NCBI GenBank assembly: GCA_015227615.1
Contig: JAALGZ010000076.1
Coordinates: forward strand, 38,486-102,485
Length of the DNA stretch: 64,000 nt
Direction of reading: 5' to 3'
Origin: Labyrinthula sp. Ha
Lineage: Eukaryota > Sar > Bigyra > Labyrinthulida > Labyrinthulaceae
The notes beneath the pieces were generated by a model, which made no database searches, was not told where the DNA came from, and saw nothing but the letters and a program-made list of their open reading frames with translations. Shown in pieces: positions 56,531-64,000 of this stretch. How positions within the stretch are numbered: the first letter of the stretch is position 1; every line of letters starts with the position of its first letter. The position numbers and the translations under genes are program-made.

Positions 56531-59500
56531 GATTATTGATAAGTTTTAATAATTTAGTAATTCCGTCACTTCTTAATGAAATTCCACAATTATTCCGTTA
56601 ATAAAAACTGAGTCACCGGGTTTGAAGACCCAGGGGGTTATACTCTGACCGTATCCTCTACAGCTATGCCAATTGACACCTTTACCAATTAACCAGTATG
56701 AGCTCTATAGGTTGGGTTCGTCGATTCCGGAGAACCCTTCTACAAGGGCAGACATGATATTGAACACACCTAAGCAAGGACTAGGAGTTACGAGACTTAG
56801 CTTATGTCGTTCGAAAGCTCTCTTTTCGTAGATTACACTTATTTAGCACTTAATTGAATTTGAGAATGTTAAGATTAATAAACAATAGTGCCTTAGCAAC
56901 AGCGAAAAGGATGATGACCACAGACAATGAAATCCCTCTAACTTGGCTCCAAGTTCGTTTCAATGAAAGTTAGATACATATTCAGAAGGCTCTCTATAAG
57001 AGCTTCTAAGATAAATAAAGTTAAATAACTTAAACTAATTTTAACTTCCTCAAAATAAAACATGTTTGTTCGCGATAGCGAAGATTTTGCATAATCTTCA
57101 CATAGAAATGCTTGTATCTTTGCTCAAACTCATATTTGGGAAAGTTAGATGCATATTCAGAAAGCTCTCTGCAAGAGCTTCTAAGATAAATAAAGTTAAA
57201 TAACTTAAACTAATTTTAACTTCCTCAAAATAAAACATATTTGTTCGCGATTGCGAAGATTTTGCATAATGTTCACATAGAAATGCTTGTATCTTTGCTC
57301 AAACTCCGTTTGAGGAAGACTATAGTATATCTTTGAAAAGGTATTTTAATTTCCCATGCACTTAAAAAAATAATTCAGGTTTTTAAGAAGTTAATCACGA
57401 GTTATGTGCGTTTTAATATCTGAATATCAAGGTAAAATTAAGCTTAGGAAAATTTTCTTCAGTAAAAGTCATTTATCTCAGTCAATACTTCGTCTTTTTG
57501 AATCAAATAAAATTCTAAAATGCTTTAAATATTAATTCTTAAAATACTATAGCTTTTCTATTTTACTTTACTTGAAAATACTAGGGTTAAACTATGTATT
57601 TCCATTTTTGAAGAATGTTGGTTAATTTTATATCATATTTTTATTTTTCTTGTATCTTGCTTAATTTTTATGCAAAGCATTATTGCAATTTATAAGACTT
57701 ATTTTAAAAGTTTTTTCTAGCCGCTGGTTTTTAAATGTTTTGTTTTTGAGATCTGAAAGATAACTTTCTAGTCTGCTCTTTTCACATCACTCTGTATCTT
57801 AGATGAATTTGTAAATAAATGTAAAGCTTATTTCTCAGTGAATTTTTTGAGTTATGAAAAACAAAGTACGACTTTGGAAAGTTCCATCAAATATCTTTGT
57901 AACCACATAAAATAATATAGGATTTAAGAAAAATAAATTTACGTTGAACGCAAAATATCACCAAAATATGGCACATCCATTTTATATCGATCAGAAAACA
58001 ATCAAGAAAAAGGTTACACCATCTCTGTAAATTGTCAATGATAGCTCTTATATTCAACTTTTACCTAGAATCAAATAATAATGTTTTATAATTTTTGTTA
58101 TTACAGGGTGTTCAAAACTTTATCAACGATTTTTTCAAAAATGCAGTATAATGCCCATAAAATGAACAATACCTTTTCAACTCTTTTATGAAGCTCAAAA
58201 CATATTGAAAACTAAGCTTAGCACTTGCTCACATAAAAATTTATAGGATTAAAATAATATAAAGTATAAAAAAACCACGATTACTGAAAATAAAGCATAT
58301 AGTATTTGTTACTTTTTGTTACGAAATCTTCCTCAAATACAATATTATCACACACAATGCATTTTACTATAAAAAACCTTTCCAACCATGTGTTTTGTCA
58401 GGGTGTTTGATAAGGATGAGTACTTTAAACCCTAAAAAATGCTAATTTTAAGGGTCCTTTTCACTAAGTTTAGAGATCTCTAAAAAAACATACATTTAAA
58501 CGTAACATCATGAAGAACAACTCTATAGATGATCTGATTCTTTTCAGGCCCTAGGAATTCATCATATCTGATTTGTTAAGCCATTTCTCAGGATTTTTCT
58601 TCTCTAATTAATTGTAATTGAGCTATACTTCACTCAGAAAAGTCAAATGTTGAAAATCTGCACATCTGAAAATACGAAATCACTCAGTTTTGCTATAATC
58701 CTATAAATTTTTGTACTAGGTAGACCCAAACAACTAAAAAATACTGCCTGTAGCCTTTAATTCTGTTTTTTAGGGTATTTTTAATTTTTTTTTAAAGAAA
58801 AATCGATATTGGGCTAAAATGCTGTTTTTATCAACTTCAATCCGTGTAATACCGCAAGAAATACTCGTCTAGAGCCCAAACAGACCTCACCAGTCGAAAG
58901 AACGGGTGAATTTAGATCTAGAAACAACTTTGTTTGAGTATTGAGGTATTCTGTATAGACTTCCTAACAATGTATCCTATTTCTAAGATCTCAGAAACTC
59001 TGAAAACGGATACTCTTGAATGTTAAATTTTCCTGAATGAGTGATACCAAGTAACAAGACATCTGGACAAATGGTACTAAGTCAGAGGTATTGATGACTT
59101 AGGGTACCTCCGAGTTTTTTTCGAGGAAACTCCAAGAACTTCCCTATTAATCTCAGCAATAGTTATTTCGGTTAATTTAACTTAACTCCAAACTCAACTT
59201 TAAAATAGCTAAAACTGAACTTTTAATGGGACAAATATCAAGAACTTTGACTCTAACTTTATCTAAAACCAATTTCTAGTAGCTTAGAAAAGAAAAATTT
59301 AATGTTTGAAGTTTTTATTGGTTTTTATTATACAGATCTCTATCATATAATTGCAAATTTATATATAATAATACATGTTTTTTTAACTTTTACATGTGAT
59401 AAGCTGCTTAAGAACACATATAAATTGGCATGGAGAGCACTACTCTTCATTAAAGAAGATCTGCACTTTTAGTTTTTTGAAAAAAGTCATTATGTGGTCG

Positions 59501-59686
59501 TTTTTCTGACGTATTTATGGAAAAAATGTGATATTTTTGTTTTTACAAGTTAAGCATCTTAATCTTATTTTTATAAAACGTGCTTGGTATCATTTCAAAG
59601 AAGAAACATAATTCTTTCTGCTGCTGTAAAAGTTTTTTGTGATTTTTGATCACAAGTTACCTATTCAGTCACAAACTTTTCATTAA
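56531..59686. other. Non-coding left arm of the hAT element
   Basis: Three kilobases without a recognisable gene. Contains a 175-bp tandem duplication at 56965-57314, and near 56618-56666 a weak resemblance to Pol III A and B boxes on the minus strand. Confidence 0.6.
56965..57314. repeat. 175-bp tandem duplication inside hAT
   Basis: GAAAGTTAGATRCATATTCA starts at 56965 and again at 57140. The units differ at few positions and each includes an inverted repeat, AGCTCT ... AGAGCT, and TTGTTCGCGATWGCGAAGA. Confidence 0.8.
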
Positions 59687-59777
59687 AAATACATTCTTGA
59701 AGTACTCAAACATGCAATAAGAGCCCAAAATATATACCAACTGAAACACATCAAATAAGAGGATAAAGGGACGAACT

Positions 59778-60029
59778 ATGCAAGCAACTGGCAAAGAGTC
59801 TCCGGAAAAACAAAGCTTTTCAAAGTTAGAAGCAGAAGAAGTTGAGGTAGAAAAAAGGTTGAAGCTGATGAAGATTCAGGGAAGAGCGAGGAAAGCGTTC
59901 TACAGTGGAGTTGAGCTTAAGGGTAACTTAAATTCAGAAAAAAACAGGAGCAAATTAAAAGCTTTAAAGTTTCTTAAAGAAATACCTGAGTCTGTTTTAG
60001 AAGAATTTGATAAAGTTAACATTGTATAA
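59778..60029 (+). CDS. Small 83-aa protein frame of the hAT element, copy 2
   Basis: MQATGKESPEKQS... ends FDKVNIV. Homologous over the full length to 16894-17145 (63 of 83 residues the same by my count), with a shared leader from 59687 that contains ATG CAA TAA. Charged and probably helical; no known domain. It precedes the transposase by 0.67 kb on the same strand, so it may be a second element gene or a 5' exon. Conservation across two diverged copies argues that the frame is real. Confidence 0.62.
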   Translation: MQATGKESPEKQSFSKLEAEEVEVEKRLKLMKIQGRARKAFYSGVELKGNLNSEKNRSKLKALKFLKEIPESVLEEFDKVNIV

Positions 60030-60701
60030 ACTTTAATTAAATAAGAATTGTTTTTCGTATTTTCTATCTTCATACGTATTTATATTTATTGTCATTTTAT
60101 TTGTGTCCCTGTTGTAGCAGAGAAAACAAGCTTCTTTTATGCTAAAATTAGTCTTACCGTTAACATCCTTATATTCTTAGGCAAACTTCTTAGAACAACC
60201 AAACTACTTATCAATAAATTATTGGAATCCAATATACCTTGGTGTCTCCTATATCATCTTCTAACGGTAAGTTTGTTAACTTTTCCCCTATAGCTTGGAC
60301 CTGGTTTCTGGTTGAGTCACAACTCCTTGAGGTATTTAATACCCTACTGACACAATAAGGTAAAATATGTGCAAACTTTTAACTATTTCATTAAGTAGCA
60401 CTAGAAAACTTGCACATTCAGCAGCTTCTGTGGAACTTAATATTTATAGACAGTCAAACAAGTGTATTGGTTAACTAGCATAGGAAAAAAGCAAAATCCA
60501 ACCAAAAAACGAATACGTCGGAAAACGATGAAGGAAAAAACAGTCGTTTTCTTCTTATTATTCTTTAGGGACCACCGGAAATAGCCATAAACTGAACTGG
60601 AAAATAATAAAAACTCGCAAAACTGTACTTTTACGTCTTATTATTTATTCTTAGGTCAAACAATACTGAAATAAATATCAAAAACGAAGAAGAAAGAAAC
60701 C

Positions 60702-62921
60702 ATGGATAAAGAAATTGACTTGACTCAGGCCTCCACTTCATGCAGTATATCTGTCTCTGCTACAAGAACTTCAACTGCTTCTTCTATTTCAAATCAACAG
60801 CCAAAAGCCAAGCGTCAAAAGATCAAGAATAAGGCTGAAGCATGGAAGAAGAACTTTCAGGATTATGTAGGAAGATCTTCAGGAAAGCAAGATACACCTC
60901 CAGCAAGCAAACGGAGCAGAACAAAGATGAAAAGAAGCAAGGCCTATGAATATTTTAAGTTAGATGAAGTGGATGAAACTCGGATGCTATGCAACGAGTG
61001 TGGAGTTTCTGTTAACTATACGAACAAGAACACGACCGCGATGCTTAATCATATGGGAAAGTGCCAGAATATTATATTGAAAGAAAAGGAAAAGTCTCGG
61101 AAGAAGATTGGTGGCGGAACTTCGAGGTTTTTGTTGAGCCAGAGCTCTACTCAGGCTAGGGGTCAACATGTCTTTGGAGTGAAGGGAAGTTCAAGTGCCA
61201 ATGATGCAGATAAAGCAGTTTATGAAGCTCAGAGGAAGGCTGTTGTCATACTGAAGCAAAGTTTTGGATTCTGGAGTAAACCTTGCATTGTGGACGTTGT
61301 TCGAGCCCTTCATCCTGAACACAAACCTGTTGGACGACAACGCTTCAAGAAGGATATTATGAATGATTACAAGAAGGCTAAGAAGCTTATAGCAGTGGAT
61401 TTGATGAAGCAGGTCAAGAGTGGAAGTTTCAGTATAACATGCGATAACTGGTCTTCAACATGTTACAAAGGCTATATGATGTTGACTCTGCATTGGATAA
61501 CTGAAAGCTTTTAGATGAAAAGGTTGGGGCTTTCCTTTGATAGACACAGAGGAAAACACGATGGTGGAGCAAACTGCAACTTGATCATGGCTACGTTGAA
61601 GGAGTTTGGGATCCAACATAACGTTGTTAGCATTACAACGGATAACGGAAGCGACATGCTCTCTGCTGGTAAAAGGTTGCATAGTATATTGTTGCAAGAA
61701 GAGGAAAAAGCAACAAGCGAAGGAAAAGTACCTATTGTCCCTGTTTTGAAGCTGGATGACTTTCATTTTCGCTGCATGGCCCATGTGAACAACTTGATTA
61801 CAAAAGAAGTATTAAAGCATCTCAAGAACCAGTTGTATCGAGCTAGAAGGTTCAGGCTTTATTTTAATGGAACAGCAAGACAAGGGCTATGGGAAGCAGC
61901 TGTAGAAGCATGTGGTTTCAAGGGTAAAGACGATGCAAAGTTGCCAAGTATCGATGTTGCTACAAGATGGGACAGCATGTTCCTTTTTCTACAAGCCTTG
62001 GTGAAGAAGAAAGATATTATCTTAGAAGTCCAGGAAAAGATGCCAGCTGATAGAGAGTTTACAATGGTAAAGCTTAATGAGTCGGAGTTTCATGTCATGA
62101 GTTTCATTGCAGATATGTTGAAGCCGAGCTATCTGGTAACGACGCGGGCTTCGATTAGCACACAGGTGACTGTCTGTTATAGAAGAAAGATGTTTCAAGC
62201 TCTATCTAAGTCATTAAGGGAAATAAAGCAGAAGTGTAGTGATCCTCCCTATGAAGTTGCTGAGCATTTTGGCGATGAATTTCTAAAAGTATTGGAGGAC
62301 TTGGCTACAGGAATTGAGTCTGCACTTATGAAAAAGGTGGCTGCATATCAAAACCTGTTTGTTGATTCCAAGGTTGTTTTACTCACGGAAATATTGAGCA
62401 AGAAGGTTTACAAAAACGCCGAGGTAGTTACTGGATCTTCTACTTGGCAGAAGCACAAAACAGTATTGATGGAGTTTATTGCCACTGTTCACAGCAAAGA
62501 AGTTTTGAAGCGGCAAGTCAAGAAGCGAGTGCAGCCTATGGTGGTGGAACGAAGTCTGGATGATTTTTCAGATGAAGATGATGATGAAACCATACATGCT
62601 TTGGATATGGAGGACTCTAAAAGGGTGGAGGCGTTTCTAGCTGAAAAGAGATTACCAAAAGGATATTCGACACTGGACTTTTGGAGGGAGAAGAGGTTCA
62701 CTTATCCATTGCTTGCAGTATTAGCTAGAAGATATCTTTGCATCCAGACAAGCAGCGTTGATTCTGAGCGAAGTTTTTCCCATGCTAAAAAAACGTTTGT
62801 TGGCAAAGAAGCGCTGAAGGATGAAACGTTTAAGACTCTGATGGATTTAAGAGAATACTACTTTTATCTGGATCCTGAGTTGTGTCGGAGCCTGAAGCAA
62901 ATGGAGGGGAAAGATGATTAG
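60702..62921 (+). pseudogene. hAT transposase with one in-frame stop
   Basis: One frame from ATG 60702 to 62921, broken only by TAG at 61512-61514. The N-terminus is basic and Ser/Thr-rich; a BED zinc finger reads MLCNECGVSVNY ... AMLNHMGKC (residues about 97-125). The RNase H-like core has SITCDNWSSTCYKGYMM just before the stop and SITTDNGSDMLSAGKRL after it, with the family's Cys-His region FHFRCMAHVNNL, and DVATRWDSMFLFL. The C-terminal dimerisation domain reads DFWREKRFTYPLLAVLARRY and SSVDSERSFSHAKKTF. About 740 codons, a normal hAT length. Transposase excises and inserts the element at 8-bp sites. With a single stop, the element may have been mobile very recently, may be mobilised in trans, or the stop may be an error. 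Confidence 0.9.
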
Positions 62922-63184
62922 CATAAAGAAGTTAACATTTAAAAAATATTTTATTGTAGTCAAGTAGGGTTCTTTTCCCTCAGGGTTATCTCCCTCCTTC
63001 ACTAATTTTAGTTTTAAAACTTACGGTGAAGTTGGGATATTAATGTGAAGATTGTTGTTGTTTTTATGCTAGAAACTTAAAAAATACCTATTAAATTTAC
63101 ACAGTAACTTCGAGTTCAGAACGTTAAAGCTTAGTTTGCCTCAAATTGAGGTTAGAAAAGAAACTAAAAAGTACGAAACAAACG

Positions 63185-63325
63185 TTAAACTTCCTGTACA
63201 AGGTGTTCTTCTAGATCATTCTCACGTTTACGTCTCTCCCTCTCCATATCCTCTACCATCAAGTGCCAAAGTAACGCGGTAAATATCGTCAGCAACACGA
63301 ATATTGCAATATCAATGTCTTTCAT
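63185..63325 (-). CDS. 46-aa micropeptide frame with a membrane segment
   Basis: Minus strand, inside the hAT right arm: starts MKDIDIAIF and ends LVQEV. It has one strongly hydrophobic stretch (IAIFVLLTIFTALLWHLMV) followed by a highly charged tail (EDMERERRKRENDLEEH). The shape is that of a single-pass membrane micropeptide. No homologue is seen elsewhere in the window, so it could be chance; the amino-acid pattern is the only support. Confidence 0.4.
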   Translation of the reverse strand: MKDIDIAIFVLLTIFTALLWHLMVEDMERERRKRENDLEEHLVQEV

Positions 63326-63424
63326 TAGTTTTGTCCAGTTATTTCTTTTTTCGAACACGTAAAACTTAAGGTTCAGTTCAATTAATAGTTGGATTTTGAA
63401 TTAAAATGGGGTTCTCAAGACTTG

Positions 63425-63580
63425 GGCTATAGGGCCCAATTTATTATTGATTATTATTTGATAATCAAAATGAAAATTCTTTTATTGATAATCAATTAAA
63501 CTGCAAATTCTATTATTGATAATCAGAATCAAAATGATTATCAAATAATTATTGATAATTTTTATCAAATAACACCCCTA
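63425..63580. repeat. Right hAT end with subterminal motifs
   Basis: Mirror of the left end, with repeated ATTGATAATC motifs and a GGGCCC at its inner edge, ending AACACCCCTA. Confidence 0.75.
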
Positions 63581-64000
63581 CTTACAACCAGTCAAAATTA
63601 TTGATCGGATATTTTACCGAATTCCATACAGTTCTGTCACAAAATTACAGATCATAACACAAACGGGAAATAATTTTCTGACATACGTGAAATTTACACG
63701 TAGATCGGTTTAGAATTCTTATGCGTCAAACCGTAAACCTGAGTACCCTTGAATAACTGATAAGAATTAATTCTTATCATCTTTTCTTTGTGTTGAAGTT
63801 ATTAGTCACCCGTCGACTGATAAAATACTAAGCTCTTTTGCAGCATAGCGTAATGCAACTTTTATAAATTCTATGCTATTTTGGGCAAAATTATCTAATT
63901 TTTGATTTGCTGTTTCCCAAAATGGCAAAAGATCATGTTTTCCAATGTATTTCATAAGATATTCCATTAAAGCTAAATCTGGTTTTCTCTTATCTAAAAT
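63581..64000. repeat. Start of the next 2.5-kb Rpn-IS unit
   Basis: Matches 53838-54260 nearly base for base, including the 20-bp palindrome, and runs off the window end. Confidence 0.88.
63806..64000 (-). pseudogene. Rpn/YhgA-like nuclease relic, copy 4 (partial)
   Basis: C-terminal 65 codons only, ending VDG, essentially identical to copy 3 over the overlap; the rest lies beyond the window. Confidence 0.8.

Larger units (their letters stand above)
56359..63580 (+). mobile_element. hAT DNA transposon, complete, 7222 bp
   Basis: Ends TAGGGATGTTATTTGATA (56359-56376) and, inverted, TAGGGGTGTTATTTGATA (63563-63580), one mismatch in 18; the TAGGGGTG-type start is typical of hAT. CTTACAAC is duplicated at 56351-56358 and 63581-63588, a perfect 8-bp target duplication, and the empty site exists uninterrupted at 53838-53845. 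The similarity of the two ends extends, imperfectly, about 150 bp inward to a GGGCC block. Confidence 0.95.

Noticed and set aside
56618-56666. Pol III promoter or tRNA-like sequence on the minus strand (A-box-like TAGCTGTAGAGG, B-box-like GGTCTTCAAACCC)
   Set aside because: The B box is imperfect and no acceptor stem or cloverleaf could be paired around it; it appears once only.
821-61514. Reassignment of TAG or TAA to an amino acid, suggested by in-frame stops in many elements
   Set aside because: The intact 1350-codon copia B and the 785-residue Roco frame contain no internal stops and both end in TAG; the interrupted frames are all in decaying mobile elements that also have frame slips.
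1-64000. A bacterial chromosome, because of IS elements and Rpn genes
   Set aside because: LTR retrotransposons, MULE, hAT and a gene with spliceosomal introns dominate, and no operons, ribosome binding sites or intact bacterial genes are present.
1-64000. CRISPR array
   Set aside because: The direct repeats found (34, 168, 175 and 2513 bp units) are not short repeats with regular unique spacers, and no cas-like gene is present.

Overview
The window reads as AT-rich nuclear DNA of a eukaryote whose lineage I cannot name. Evidence: the one convincing host gene is split by seven spliceosomal-type introns of only 28-38 bp, and the rest is dominated by eukaryotic transposon classes (Ty3/gypsy, several Ty1/copia, MULE, hAT, non-LTR). 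The intact 1350-codon copia frame and the host gene fit the standard genetic code. Sequence of bacterial type (an IS5/IS903-like insertion sequence beside an Rpn/YhgA-like nuclease gene, both broken) occurs in four copies embedded among eukaryotic transposons, so it looks like old laterally acquired DNA amplified in the host genome.

Layout. 1-9047: 3' part of a Ty3/gypsy chromovirus-type element (RNase H, integrase, chromodomain, SANT/Myb-like segment, MT-A70-type N6-adenine methyltransferase-like segment, polypurine tract, 3' LTR), split at 2169-6599 by a copia element with a perfect 5-bp target duplication. 9050-11340: Rpn-like pseudogene plus IS copy. 11386-14669: MULE with 15-bp inverted ends and a 168-bp tandem repeat. 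16803-18471: relic related to the hAT below. 18472-22915: decayed minus-strand copia. 22982-23520: second MULE fragment. 26187-28760: multi-exon Roco (LRR-ROC-COR) gene. 28821-37773: minus-strand copia (C) with an intact copia (B, 28838-33229) nested in its 3' LTR. 39650-41250: decayed non-LTR reverse transcriptase. 41512-45180: near-identical duplicate of 7620-11340 (methyltransferase end of the gypsy element, LTR, Rpn, IS). 45734-46590: MULE-like MITE. 46700-48313: copia gag stub and a non-LTR RT/endonuclease tail. 49783-51342: Ulp1/C48-like protease frame with two stops. 51925-53176: third MULE. 53838-64000: 2.5-kb tandem repeat of the Rpn+IS unit, into which a 7.2-kb hAT element (56359-63580) has inserted with a perfect 8-bp duplication; the uninterrupted neighbouring repeat gives the empty site.

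Most notable: (1) an MT-A70 (METTL3/IME4-family) domain encoded between integrase/chromodomain and the polypurine tract of a gypsy element, present twice; (2) several copia elements whose primer binding site matches the anticodon arm of tRNA-Asn, suggesting half-tRNA priming; (3) a Roco gene in which every ultrashort intron is phase 2 and leucine-rich repeats map about one per exon; (4) a bacterial Rpn-IS cassette amplified as dead DNA; (5) a conserved 83-codon frame and leader shared by two hAT-related copies, plus a 46-codon antisense membrane micropeptide frame.
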